A stretch of 64,000 bases of DNA from Acidobacteriota bacterium. Its GTDB lineage: Bacteria; Acidobacteriota; Terriglobia; Acidiferrales; UBA7541. This document shows, in pieces, positions 36,246 through 45,192 of the stretch. The stretch lies in NCBI GenBank assembly GCA_003224525.1, contig QHZB01000183.1:1-64000 (forward strand), given 5' to 3'. Numbering within the stretch: position 1 is the first letter of the stretch; every line of letters starts with the position of its first letter. The notes under the pieces were generated by a model. That model saw nothing but the letters and a program-made list of their open reading frames with translations, was not told where the DNA came from and did not search any database. The translations under genes were made by a program, and so were the position numbers.

Positions 36246-36331
36246 TGCTAATTGCGAGGGGGCGCAGCGCAGTTGAACTCCCGCCGCCAGATCGGGATTC
36301 ATCAAAATCACTCGCCCATGCAAAGCGGGAC
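36246..36331 (-). pseudogene. C-terminal relic of a pentapeptide-repeat protein
   Basis: On the minus strand this reads ALHGRVILMNPDLAAGVQLR, followed by CAPSQ. The end of the intact pentapeptide protein at 38651 reads ALHGRAALMDSDLAAEVLQR, followed by CASSQ. The DNA also aligns (36262-36330 with 38664-38731). An in-frame stop lies just upstream, so only the tail of a former paralogue remains between the nitrite channel and the Spy-like gene. Confidence 0.75.
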
Positions 36332-36375
36332 TCCACTAGCCTCACCTGACCCGTGCTTCGATCTGTTCCTCTTTT

Positions 36376-36804
36376 TTATTTGCTCGTCGGCTTACTTCGC
36401 AGCTCAAGTAGTTTTCCCTGCTGCTCGGCTGTCAATTTGTTCTTGATTCGAACGAGTAGTGTCACTTGCTCTCTTTTGATTTCGCGTTCCGCCGCCAGCA
36501 CTTTTTCCAATTGCGCAAGAACCTGTTGCTCGTCTACGTGCGGCTGTTTGACCAGGGAGATCAATTTCTCCATTTCATCCTGCAGCTTCCACTGCAACTC
36601 CGTGAATTTCAACTGTGCCTGGCGGATTTCCGTCTTGAAGTAATCTTTTTGCTCGGGGCTCAGCCCGATCGCTTCTTGATGCTGAATCACGAGTTCCGGA
36701 GCAAAAAAGCTCTGTCCGATCGGATCCTGATCGGACTGCTGGGCGCGGATCGCACCCGCGGCGAAAAGAAACATTGCGCAAATGCAGCGAACTCTCGCCC
36801 TCAT
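36376..36804 (-). CDS. Spy/CpxP-like periplasmic protein
   Basis: 142 aa with a signal peptide ending in IRAQQS. The rest is nearly all helical and charged, with LSPEQKDYFKTEI and a second LTAEQQGKL, the LTxxQ-type motif of the Spy/CpxP and heavy-metal-sensor family. These act as periplasmic chaperones or stress sensors. The gene is the third of an operon; it begins one base after the anti-sigma stop (36806). This order suggests a periplasmic partner or output of the sigma/anti-sigma pair. Family-level call only. Confidence 0.75.
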   Translation of the reverse strand: MRARVRCICAMFLFAAGAIRAQQSDQDPIGQSFFAPELVIQHQEAIGLSPEQKDYFKTEIRQAQLKFTELQWKLQDEMEKLISLVKQPHVDEQQVLAQLEKVLAAEREIKREQVTLLVRIKNKLTAEQQGKLLELRSKPTSK

Positions 36805-36805
36805 T

Positions 36806-37309
36806 TCATTCCTCCTCGTCCGTCTTCACCGGAACATCCAGATAGGATTCGCCGAGTCTCGGCATCGTCCGCAAAATCTCCTGCCCCGGAGTCACCAGCA
36901 GACCGTCGCTGGGCGCTCGCCATTCTGTCAGTTTCTGTGCAGCAGCAAGTTCGTTCTCCGGAATCATTCGCGCCGTTCTCCGTTGCAAGGTCAGCCCCAT
37001 CATCAGAACCACCACAACCACGGCGGTCGCACCGGCTAATCTCCACACTCGCCACGGCCGCGCACGCTTCCCTTCACGGGCGGCCCGGGCCGCAGCTAGC
37101 ACTTGCGCCCGGAAATTCGCCGACGGCTCCGATCTCTGAGCCACGAACGGCAGCAATGTGTCCAGCCGTGCCTTCCGGGCACGAATGTTGCCCAGCTCTT
37201 CCGAACAAATCGTGCAGGTTCGTAGATGCTCTTCAAGACCGGCTGTCAAACTCCCGGTCAGAGCGGCCTCCAGCAATTGGTCTTTCCAGATCTCGCATGC
37301 ATTCTTCAT
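36806..37309 (-). CDS. Membrane anti-sigma factor with zinc-finger domain
   Basis: 167 aa. N-terminal cytoplasmic anti-sigma domain has HLRTCTIC (H-x3-C-x2-C, zinc-finger type), a single membrane helix around 88-106 and a ~60-residue periplasmic tail. It would bind and inhibit the ECF sigma factor encoded just upstream, with which it shares a 4-base overlap. Its N-terminal ~30 residues are also acidic/helical as in such factors. The periplasmic part may sense the signal, with the Spy-like protein downstream as a possible partner. Confidence 0.87.
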   Translation of the reverse strand: MKNACEIWKDQLLEAALTGSLTAGLEEHLRTCTICSEELGNIRARKARLDTLLPFVAQRSEPSANFRAQVLAAARAAREGKRARPWRVWRLAGATAVVVVVLMMGLTLQRRTARMIPENELAAAQKLTEWRAPSDGLLVTPGQEILRTMPRLGESYLDVPVKTDEEE

Positions 37310-37845
37310 TTCATCACTTCCAGCAAAAGTTTTCGCGCCGTGTGCAACCGCGACCTTACCGTCCCTGCTGGAATTCCGAGCACCGCGCCCACATCGGAAG
37401 CGTCCATCTCTTCAACTAGCGAGAGTTGCAAAACACTCCGGAGTTTCTCCGGCAGCCGTTCTATTTCTCTCCGGAGCCGGTCCAGCATCACCAGCTGTTC
37501 CGCATCCTTCGCTCCGTCCACCATCACCGGTGTTTCCGTGACCTGCCAAGCTGTATCACGAGCCAGCCGGCGCCGGTAGTCTCTTTGGCGGTTCAAAGCC
37601 AGCCGAAAAACAATCCGGTTCACCCACGGGCGGAATTTCTCCGCTTCCCGCAGTGATGCAAACTTCTGGTAGGCGCGCAGGAACGCTTCCTGTGCGGCAT
37701 CTTCTGCGTCGGCGGAATTTCCCAGAACGCTGTAGGCAATTTGGAAAACGCGCCGCTGATTCTCAGCGATGCGCTCGCCAAGCCCCGCCTCGGGATTATG
37801 CGGTTCAGTTCTTGCAATCTGCGCACTCACGCACACCCCAATCAC
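37306..37845 (-). CDS. ECF-family RNA polymerase sigma factor
   Basis: 179 aa. Region 2 includes [29 protein letters not shown] and [19 protein letters not shown]; region 4 has [18 protein letters not shown] and [18 protein letters not shown], the helix-turn-helix for the -35 box. Start is a GTG at 37843-37845 after AGGAGCAGGA. The next gene is its anti-sigma factor (4-base overlap). The regulon cannot be seen here, although the Spy-like genes on each side are natural candidates. Confidence 0.92.
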   Translation of the reverse strand: MIGVCVSAQIARTEPHNPEAGLGERIAENQRRVFQIAYSVLGNSADAEDAAQEAFLRAYQKFASLREAEKFRPWVNRIVFRLALNRQRDYRRRLARDTAWQVTETPVMVDGAKDAEQLVMLDRLRREIERLPEKLRSVLQLSLVEEMDASDVGAVLGIPAGTVRSRLHTARKLLLEVMK

Positions 37846-38017
37846 GCCAATCCTGCTCCTTTATCGTATAGACACCGCGGTCCGGCCCTTTGTTCAGGAA
37901 AATAACATGCCTACTCGCACTGCGTAGCAAACAATTCGAGCCGCTTACGGGATCCTTGTGCCGGGCCGTGTGGGCGGCCGAACCGCCCACAGCCGGGCCT
38001 CTTGCGGTCCTTTGGGA

Positions 38018-38559
38018 TCAGAAGAGAAAAATCGGCTGAAACGCTGGAAGAATCGGTTGCAGTTGAGCTGCAATCTGCACAGCCTGGAGTTTCGCAACTG
38101 CTCAGCGTCGAGGATGGCCACGAAACGCGTGAGAAGCGCCTGTTGTGCTTGCGCCATCTGCTGCTGCAACGCGTGAATCTGGATCACCAGTATTCCCACT
38201 GGTGCCGGGTTCCCGCCGGAATTCAGCAGAACGGCTAGCTGTTGGGTCAGGGCCTGTGCCGTTTGAAAGAGCGGCACAAGGGTCGTCTGGCGCGCCTGCA
38301 ACAATTCCTCCAGCTCGCTCACCTGGCCGGGCCGCAGTTGCAGAAATTCAGCCACAACCTGCAAAGGCGATGTTTCTTGGGCGCTCGGCTGAACATTGGT
38401 GGTCTGTACCTGTTGCAATGTTTTTTCGATGTTTAGTTTCGTCAGATCCGGTGCGATCGTCACCGGCGTGGACTTGAGCGCGGGCTTTTGCGCCTGCGCA
38501 GGGTTACAGCTCATGAGAAGAATGGCAAGCAAAGCAAAGACGGATCCTGTCTGTTTCAT
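38018..38559 (-). pseudogene. Second Spy-like secreted protein, frameshifted near its end
   Basis: The protein starts at the ATG at 38557-38559 with a signal peptide (QTGSVFALLAILLMSC...AQAQK) and AAGGAG ahead. A helical region follows, with LQLRPGQVSELEELLQARQ and later LTRFVAILDAEQL. In the given frame the tail becomes Arg/Cys-rich after EQLR and runs to 37945. Adding one base in the TTT run at 38090-38092 gives a sensible end, EQLRKLQAVQIAAQLQPILP and so on to a TGA at 38018-38020 (180 aa). It is therefore an indel in the C-terminal helix. It belongs to the same Spy/CpxP type as the gene at 36376, about 25% apart by eye. Confidence 0.7.
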
Positions 38560-38650
38560 GGTGGCGTTCTCCTTGAAGTGCACGCGTTCTGCGCCTTCAT
38601 TTATCCAGACACCGCCACCACTGGCCTCGTTCGTATTTGCTGATTTTGAG

Positions 38651-40696
38651 CTACTGAGAAGATGCGCAGCGCTGTAGAACTTCCGCCGCCAAATCCGAGT
38701 CCATCAATGCCGCGCGTCCGTGCAAAGCGGAACAAACCTGCACCGCCGTGATTCCTAAAGCGCCCCGCAAATCCGCGCTCGCCAGGTTCGCCCCATCGAG
38801 TTCCACGCCACGCAAAACCGCGCCCGTCAAATAAGCTCCGCGCAGATCCGCCTTCTTCAAGTCTGCGTCCAGCAGGATGGTCCCTTTCAGAATAGCGCCG
38901 GTCAAGTTCGTTTCCTCCAGCTTTGCGGAGGACAGATCCGCCTGCTCTAGATTTGCGAACGAGAGCACGGCGTGCTCGAGTTTCGTGTCGCGCATGTCCG
39001 TGCGCGAAAGATCGGTCCGCAGCAGTTGCGCATTCCGCAAATTCACCGCATACAGCGACGCCCCGGAAGCTTTCGCATTCGAAAGCACCGCATTCTCAAA
39101 CGTGCCGTAAGAGAGATCGGCGAAACGCAGATCCGACGCCGTCAGATTTGCACCCGTGGCTTTGGCGGACACCAATACGGCGTGCGTCAGTTGGGCACGA
39201 TCGAGAATTGCCGAGCGCAGCAGTGCTTCGCGCAGATTCGCTCCGCGCAGGTCCGCCTCGGATAGATACGCCCCCTCAAGGTTTGCGCGCCACAGTTTTG
39301 CATTGGTCAGAAAAGCCCGGTACCCTCGCGCGAACCGCAAATTCGTCTGATTCAGCCGCGCGCCAGATATTTTCTCCACCGTCTCGTCCGTCCATACCTG
39401 ACCGGCGCGAGGAGGCGTTGAGAGCGTTGCCTCCGTCAAATCCGCGTAGGGACGGTAGCCCACCGATTGAAAGACCATTGCCGCCCAGCGTCTCACATCG
39501 GCCGGCGATTCCTCCGCGGCCGTGCTCCTGTCGAAGGGCAATCCCCGGTTCACGCCAAGAGAAAAGAGAAAAAGGATGCACGCCGTCGTCAGTGCCGCGC
39601 GCGTGGTTCCCAGGATCATTCGTAGGATGTTTTTCGACTTTGGCAAACGGATGTCGCCCGGCCGAAGCACTCGCGACACAACAAAAGGCAGACTCGTCGC
39701 CGTGGCTACCGACAGAGTCATCAGAAACACATGCAGTAGTGTCCCGCGGAAGTCCTGCCGCGGCAGATACCGCAGCCAATAGAGGAACAGCGTCGCGGGA
39801 ACAATCCAGTATGCCAGAACCGTCGAAAGCACCGTTTCGAACGCGATCATCGCGGAGCGCGATTCCCCCTGCCACCGAAAGTGTCTGCGCACCAACCCCA
39901 TCAGATACCACGGGCCATCTTTCTCCAGCGTTTGCCCATCCTGAAAGACGGCAGGGAGCGCAGCCATGCTTCCCCACAACCTCAGCAGCAGAAAATGAAA
40001 TCGCAGGGAAAGCGCCAGAAGAACCAGCGGACCACCGAGATATAGCCCCGTCATGGGGAGCACGTTGCCCAGCCGCATGAAGGGCAGCGCCGACGTATTC
40101 AACAGCAGCCGCACGTCGGTCGTGAAGGCGATCAGCAGGCAGCAGAGCAGACTCGCTCCCACCGTGAGAAAGTAAAACCAGCGCGCGATTTTCGTCGCAT
40201 CGCCGATAGCTTTCGAGGTATCTACCGCGGAAATCGATTCGGGAAGCACCGCATCGAAAAGATTCGTCCCCCCCAGCCGGCCAAACCACAGGCCTTCCGC
40301 GCCATACAGGTTGGCACCCATCAGGTTTGCACCGCGCAGTTCCGTACCCAGCAGATTCGCATTCTGCAGATTCGAACGGACCAGGCTTACGCCCCGCAAA
40401 TTTGCCATCGAAAGATCCGCGCCCGCAAGGTTCGTGCGGTGCAGATGTGCGCCCTGCAAATTCACGCCCGTCAGGTCCGCTTTGGCTAAATTCACGCCGC
40501 AGAGATCGGCCTTGACGCCTGATTCCCCGCCCGATTCCACCCAGATTTTGTGTTGGTCCAGAATCTCGGCAAGATCGAGGAGTGAGATTCCGATGGAATC
40601 CCCTCCGCTCAAAACCTCCGCACCGGCGGGATTCTCAGTTGCGATTTCGCTCTTCATTTCTTCAATCTCTTTGATTGTGTCTATTTCCAGGCCCAT
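38651..40696 (-). CDS. Pentapeptide-repeat protein with a membrane domain between two repeat blocks
   Basis: 681 aa. Two blocks of A(D/N)LxG-type pentapeptide repeats (about 60-150 and 455-670) flank a membrane domain with several helices (about 175-410). Repeats such as LTGVNLQGAHLHRTNLAGAD and LRGANLREALLRSAILDRAQ are evident. Pentapeptide blocks form right-handed beta-helices; a soluble helix on each side of a membrane core is uncommon. ATG at 40694-40696 after a GGGGG-rich site. A relic of a related gene lies at 36246. The function is not known; neighbours are an envelope-stress module. Confidence 0.85.
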   Translation of the reverse strand: MGLEIDTIKEIEEMKSEIATENPAGAEVLSGGDSIGISLLDLAEILDQHKIWVESGGESGVKADLCGVNLAKADLTGVNLQGAHLHRTNLAGADLSMANLRGVSLVRSNLQNANLLGTELRGANLMGANLYGAEGLWFGRLGGTNLFDAVLPESISAVDTSKAIGDATKIARWFYFLTVGASLLCCLLIAFTTDVRLLLNTSALPFMRLGNVLPMTGLYLGGPLVLLALSLRFHFLLLRLWGSMAALPAVFQDGQTLEKDGPWYLMGLVRRHFRWQGESRSAMIAFETVLSTVLAYWIVPATLFLYWLRYLPRQDFRGTLLHVFLMTLSVATATSLPFVVSRVLRPGDIRLPKSKNILRMILGTTRAALTTACILFLFSLGVNRGLPFDRSTAAEESPADVRRWAAMVFQSVGYRPYADLTEATLSTPPRAGQVWTDETVEKISGARLNQTNLRFARGYRAFLTNAKLWRANLEGAYLSEADLRGANLREALLRSAILDRAQLTHAVLVSAKATGANLTASDLRFADLSYGTFENAVLSNAKASGASLYAVNLRNAQLLRTDLSRTDMRDTKLEHAVLSFANLEQADLSSAKLEETNLTGAILKGTILLDADLKKADLRGAYLTGAVLRGVELDGANLASADLRGALGITAVQVCSALHGRAALMDSDLAAEVLQRCASSQ

Positions 40697-41322
40697 TCGA
40701 ATGATTTCCCCCTAATCTCTCCGCCCGCTCTCGGGCATCCTTGCGCACTTCAACCTCTCGAACTGGCGCGCCATCGCGCTTCTCAAGGCTTCGGATTCTT
40801 CGCATTCGAAGCACGGTTCGAATTCCCCGTCTACAGCCGTGCCTCTGCTGGAGTGCCTCCATCCTCTCCTACCAGCACTGTGGAAATCGCCTGCCCTCAA
40901 GTACAGGCGGCGCAGAGGTAACGGGGGGCGCACTGGAGGCCAGCGAGGCGAGAGGATTCGAACACCGAGGATACAGCTAGGGCGAAACATTCACGGATGA
41001 AAGGGAAAAATGGAAAAAATACCGGATTCGAAGGGCTACAAAAAAAGTGCCGGGGTAGCTTCGCTGAGGGGCCAAGGCACCCCGGCTTATCCTGCCCGCC
41101 TCCGCAGTGAGCGAGCAAGAAACTCGTCAAGAATCTTTCCTAAGGCAGGACCAAGAAACCGCTCAAGAATGCTTCCCGCCGCTAGAGCAGAAAGCAGTTC
41201 GAGAAATCTTGTTGCCGCAGGGTAGTAAATGCGTTGGAAGTTCAGCCTGCGGATTTTTTGCCGCCGCAAAAGATCGGGCGGCCGTGAGCCAGGAAGCAGG
41301 GGACTTGGCTTCCCGAAACTTT
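40697..41322. other. 626-base region with no supported gene; degenerate short repeats
   Basis: No reading frame here has a convincing start, composition or family. At 41116-41140 and 41152-41176 a related ~25-base unit (CAAGAAAC..TCAAGAAT) occurs twice at 36-base spacing, with a weaker third copy near 41185-41210. It may be an eroded coding or repeat region. Confidence 0.4.
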
Positions 41323-41670
41323 CTACTTTTCTTCCTCGCCGCGAAGGAATTCGTAGCGCTCGATGGCGGCAACCACGCCGACGGCGCCTTCTTCCCGAGG
41401 CTCGGTGCGTTGCACGCGGCCGAGGCAGCGGACGCGTACGGGTCCGGCCAGAGTGATCTCATTGGGAAGAGTCAGAAGAATCTCAACGGGTGAGCCCTCC
41501 CTGACATCCTTGGAAAGGAAGAAATAGACACCGCGGGAGCTGACGTCCCGTGACTCGGTGCTGGTTTCACCAACGGCCGCGCCCGTGGTCCAACGAACCG
41601 TGAGCGGCAGGCGCATGGAAAAGCGCTGGGTAGTGCGGCGTTCGGAACCAGTCAAAGAAGTCCTCCTCAT
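41323..41670 (-). CDS. PilZ-domain protein (c-di-GMP binding)
   Basis: 115 aa from the ATG at 41668-41670. The PilZ signature is present: RRTTQR (R-x3-R) near residues 10-15 and DVSSRG (D-x-S-x2-G) near residue 39. The rest is beta-barrel like (GVYFFLSKDVREGSPVEILL). A longer upstream frame starting at 41892 has no family support. Single-domain PilZ proteins act as c-di-GMP effectors for motility or polysaccharide output. No diguanylate cyclase is adjacent. The start lacks a good Shine-Dalgarno sequence. Confidence 0.82.
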   Translation of the reverse strand: MRRTSLTGSERRTTQRFSMRLPLTVRWTTGAAVGETSTESRDVSSRGVYFFLSKDVREGSPVEILLTLPNEITLAGPVRVRCLGRVQRTEPREEGAVGVVAAIERYEFLRGEEEK

Positions 41671-41938
41671 GGAAGGAAAAGTGTATCCGGGTGGGACCCA
41701 GGGGACAATAGGACTCCGGATACAAAATCGATCCAACTCTGAGAAGTACCGACGTACTAGGACCGGGCCGAAGACTGGGACTAAGGGATGGGCGAACCCA
41801 TCCAGAATGCAGAAAACGCTCTTTCCGGTAATCCCGCTAACTATAACTAAACATAGATATTTACACCAGAACATCGGGTGGCGAGTCGGCACTTGTCGCG
41901 ACCAGTTCGTCCAGACCCGTGCGGATCAGATGACGTTC

Positions 41939-42937
41939 TCAGGGGTTGGCGGTGCCACCAGAGGGTGTTTCGCCCGGGGGAGGCGGGAGGGCTTTGGAGC
42001 GTTGCGCGACGGCGGGTGGGAAAACGGGCGCGCCGAGCGGAGGACGGCCGCGCGTGATGGCCCAGTGCTCCAGCCAGCCAGTTCCTTCTTCTCCCACATA
42101 CGTGTCGGGCATACCGTAGGCTTGATCGCTCAGGGCGTCCTCCAGCGTGATGAAGCGATAGCCGCGCTTGCGAAGCAGCTCGAGCAACTCGGCGATGTGA
42201 TCGGCTTCCAATGGATTGGCGTGAAGCAGCAGAATTTGTTTCGGTTCGTAACCGATGAGGTCGCAAGAGAGCTTCTCCTCATAATCAAACATGGCGGCGG
42301 AATAAGAAAGATAAGCGCTAACGACTTCCTGCTGGAGCGCGGTATCGGCGCGTTTTTTGGCGTCGTCGTAAACACGCGAGAAAGCCCAATCCCAGGCGTC
42401 CATAGTGACGGGCGCGAGGCGATAGCCGCGGGCGACCAGGAAGGCTTCGGCATCGCGGCGGGTTTCCAGGTCGCGGCCGACATCCAGGTAGGGGTGGCGA
42501 AAGTAGCGGAGTTTCATCTTGTGTTGCGCGAGCAAGAGGCGGGTGACGGTTTCTCCGCGCACGACGGATTCTTCGAAGTCCTTGAGGCCGGCTTTGTTCA
42601 GCGAGATGTGGCCGAAGGTGTGATTTCCCAGTTCGAAACCGGCGTCGAGCCACATGTTGAGGGCTTTGATGCGTTCGTCGACTTCACCCCATTTGTAGAG
42701 CTTGCCTTCATTTACGAAGCCCACCACCGGGATTTGCTGCTGCCGCAAGGTGGCGAGCAATTTCGCGGTCATTTCCGTGATGGCCGCGGCGGACATCGAA
42801 TTCGCGGCGCCAGCAGGCAAATCGTCAATGGTGATGGCGATTTGGCGATCTGGTGGAGTAGCGGCCCAGGAATCCGCGGTTCCCCAAACCATGCAGAAGG
42901 CAAACACAGCGAACAGGCAAGTCAGCAGCGGCTTCAT
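41939..42937 (-). CDS. Secreted polysaccharide deacetylase (NodB-type)
   Basis: 332 aa, ATG at 42935-42937 with GGGAGGA ahead and a signal peptide (PLLTCLFAVFAFCMVWG). NodB-homology motifs: TIDDLP (metal Asp pair), GNHTFGH (His ligands) and RYFRHPYLDVG. It likely removes acetyl groups from a polysaccharide, peptidoglycan or another amide-linked substrate. The C-terminal ~30 residues are a Pro/Gly-rich tail. It is followed by a separate propeller gene in the same direction, 193 bases upstream. Confidence 0.87.
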   Translation of the reverse strand: MKPLLTCLFAVFAFCMVWGTADSWAATPPDRQIAITIDDLPAGAANSMSAAAITEMTAKLLATLRQQQIPVVGFVNEGKLYKWGEVDERIKALNMWLDAGFELGNHTFGHISLNKAGLKDFEESVVRGETVTRLLLAQHKMKLRYFRHPYLDVGRDLETRRDAEAFLVARGYRLAPVTMDAWDWAFSRVYDDAKKRADTALQQEVVSAYLSYSAAMFDYEEKLSCDLIGYEPKQILLLHANPLEADHIAELLELLRKRGYRFITLEDALSDQAYGMPDTYVGEEGTGWLEHWAITRGRPPLGAPVFPPAVAQRSKALPPPPGETPSGGTANP

Positions 42938-43130
42938 GAAAGCAGTCCTCCCGCCCGGCACGTTTCTTGAAACGAGTTAAGCCTGGCTCCGTCAGCGATT
43001 TATCGCAAAAGTGCAGGGCATTGTACCTGGAGTTGGCTTCGTTTTGGTGGATGGAGCTATTCGCCGTGAGTTTTTGGAGTGAAGCGGAACGCGGAGTCTG
43101 CGTGCGGTGGAAAGGCCAGGGCGGAGAATG

Positions 43131-44366
43131 TCAGCGGTAGAAGGGGGAGCGGCCGGAATTTTGTGCGTCGTGCTGGAAGCGCGGCCAGGGCGAGTCCATG
43201 GGAGCAGAACCGGCGTCGGAAACGGCGTAGGCGTAGCCCTGGTCTGTGGTGAAGAAGATGGTTCCGTCGGGGGCGATGGCGGGAGCGTCGCGAACCATTC
43301 CGTGGATTTCAATTTTCCATTTGAGCTTGCCATCGGGGGTGACGGCGGAAAGAAATGATTGGCGAGGGCCATTTTTGGTGAGACGACCATTGGTTCCGAG
43401 ATAAAGCGTGCCGTCGGCGGCGAGGGCTGGACCGGAGTTGCAAGGGGTAAACAAATACCATATTTGACGGCTGTCGGGCATGAGGGCCTTAATCAAGTCG
43501 GAATCGCAGAAATAGAGGATCCCGGCGTTGTCAATCACCGGCGAGCCCATAATGCGGCTAGAGGCTCGCGCCATCCAGCGCTGCTTGCCGTCGCGGCCAA
43601 GTGCAAAGAACCAAGGCGGATTGTGACCTTCGACGTAGACCGTGCCATCTCCACCGACGGCAGGAAAATCGAGTTGCACGACCGGCAACTGGATGAACCA
43701 AAGAACTTCACCGCGCGGATTGAGTTGGTAGAGCCACGACTGGTGGGCGAGATAGATCATGTCGTCCGCGCCGATGACGGGTGAAGTTCTCGACCAGCCT
43801 TCCCCGTACTGGTTGTAACCGAGCAAGATGTCGTCGCTCGCTCCCGCGGCACTGTAGGTCGCATGCTTCCAATTGATGTTGGCGCCCAGGCTCGGGGCAA
43901 ACGCAAACAAATCGGAAAAGTCGTCGGTGACGTAGAGTGCGTCGCCGTCTCCAAGGGCGGGCGGAGTGAAAAATTTGTGCTGTGAGCTGACGGATTGCCA
44001 AATCAGATTCCCGGAAGTGTCGAGAGCGAAGAGCTTGCCGGACTGGCTCGCGGCGTAGAGCGTGCCACTGGGAGCGAGTGCGGGGGCGGCTACGACGGGA
44101 CCGAATGGCAGCGGCGCCTTCCAGAGCAACTGACCTTCAGGCGAAAGCGCGTAAATGCCATCAAGGGCGGCGAAATGAATGGCGCCATTGGGTGAGAGCG
44201 CGATTCCGGAAAGTGGGCTCGGGCCCGGAGTGTAGGACCAACGGATATGAGGAGCGGCGGCCTCTGCGGAGTGGACTCGATTGGCGCGACGCCATACGGC
44301 GAAAAAACTGGAGAGACAAAGCGCGAGCAGCAGGCCGGAGAGTAGGAGAACCTTGGCGTGTTTCAT
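43131..44366 (-). CDS. Secreted PQQ-like beta-propeller protein
   Basis: 411 aa, ATG at 44364-44366 (an in-frame start at 44420 adds 18 residues). Signal/anchor near the N-terminus (VLLLSGLLLALCLSSFFAVW). The body has repeated blades such as GTLYAASQSGKLFALDTSG, GTVYVEGHNPPWFFALGRDG and GTIFFTTDQGYAYAV, the tryptophan-docking style of PQQ-like propellers. There are no visible catalytic or PQQ-ligand residues, so it is probably a binding or scaffold propeller of the BamB/WD-like type. The last 30 residues contain PWPRFQHDAQNSGRSPFYR, often seen in outer-surface repeat proteins. Confidence 0.75.
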   Translation of the reverse strand: MKHAKVLLLSGLLLALCLSSFFAVWRRANRVHSAEAAAPHIRWSYTPGPSPLSGIALSPNGAIHFAALDGIYALSPEGQLLWKAPLPFGPVVAAPALAPSGTLYAASQSGKLFALDTSGNLIWQSVSSQHKFFTPPALGDGDALYVTDDFSDLFAFAPSLGANINWKHATYSAAGASDDILLGYNQYGEGWSRTSPVIGADDMIYLAHQSWLYQLNPRGEVLWFIQLPVVQLDFPAVGGDGTVYVEGHNPPWFFALGRDGKQRWMARASSRIMGSPVIDNAGILYFCDSDLIKALMPDSRQIWYLFTPCNSGPALAADGTLYLGTNGRLTKNGPRQSFLSAVTPDGKLKWKIEIHGMVRDAPAIAPDGTIFFTTDQGYAYAVSDAGSAPMDSPWPRFQHDAQNSGRSPFYR

Positions 44367-44416
44367 CTTTGGGCCATTTTGTATTTTTCTCGAGAAACTT
44401 CGGTGCGGAGCGGAAA

Positions 44417-45192
44417 TCACGGATCTTCAGCATCATCGGAGTCCGCAGTGGACTGTGCGACGGGGCATTCCAGATGCATTTCGTCCATATATTGATGGAC
44501 CATCAGGGAAGCTTTGAGGGAATCGGGTCTGGTACTGAAACGGTAAGACAAAACGGCCGATCCGGCCTCATTGACGTTGCTCGAAGTGGGCGGCCGATAA
44601 TTCTTCATGCGCTCTTCCGCATCGAGGAGTTCGGCGCGCGTGGGAGTGTGATGCGGGGAATCGTCTGGCGGCGGAGTCTTCTGCCTTGCCGAGCAAGAGT
44701 CGATGTCTGCGGAAATCATTTCGAGAAGAAGGCGCTGCCACTTGGGGTCGTTTTGAAGTTCCTCGATGTCATTGGCAAGCCGGTCCTCCATCTCTTGCCG
44801 GGTGCATCGCGGGAAGGCGGTAGTGTAGCCCCAGCCGATCGCTTGCTTCTGAACTTCACGGAAACAAGTGCGGTCGCATCGATTGAGCTGCTTGAGGCGG
44901 CGGCGCGCTCCCGGAGCGATGGGAATGCCGGAGCGCGGGGAAAGGTCGTCGTTGGTGAAGACGCGATGCGGCTTGGGAGCATTGGTTTTCGAAGAGGGGG
45001 AATCGGATGCGGTACTTGCAGAATCTTTTTTTGCAGGCTCCTGAGCGGGCTGTTGCTGAGCAGACGGTGCGCCGGAGGATTGCGGAGTGCGCGCAAGGGC
45101 GCGTTGAGGCGCGCCAGGAAGGACAGGAAAAAGGACACAAGGAAGCGCGCCGAATGGACGGCGGCAGCGCGCGAGTTTGAAGCGGAGATCAT
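44417..45192 (-). CDS. Secreted Cys-pair protein of a three-member tandem family, copy 1 (N-terminal indel suspected)
   Basis: Unrecognised family. The main frame contains KPHRVFTNDDL, then CDRTC, then NDPKWQRLLLEMISADIDSC and a C-terminal part with AVLSYRFSTRPDSL. That frame has no ATG at its head (first start a GTG at 45257-45259, inside copy 2). An ATG at 45190-45192 overlaps the copy-2 stop in another frame and encodes a signal-like FLVSFFLSFLA; one added base in the A-run at 45128-45132 joins the two (258 aa). Copies 2 and 3 share the V-x-T-(N/E)-(D/E)-D, C-x3-C and W...L...C order. Role unknown. Confidence 0.6.

Noticed and set aside
36806..37845. Sigma/anti-sigma pair as an iron (FecIR) or TonB system
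   Set aside because: No TonB receptor gene adjacent and the anti-sigma has a zinc-finger start, with Spy-like partners instead.
41100..41215. CRISPR-like array
   Set aside because: At most three diverged units with no uniform spacers and no cas genes in the window.
41671..41892. N-terminal extension of the PilZ protein
   Set aside because: No family similarity, and the PilZ domain is complete from the ATG at 41668-41670.
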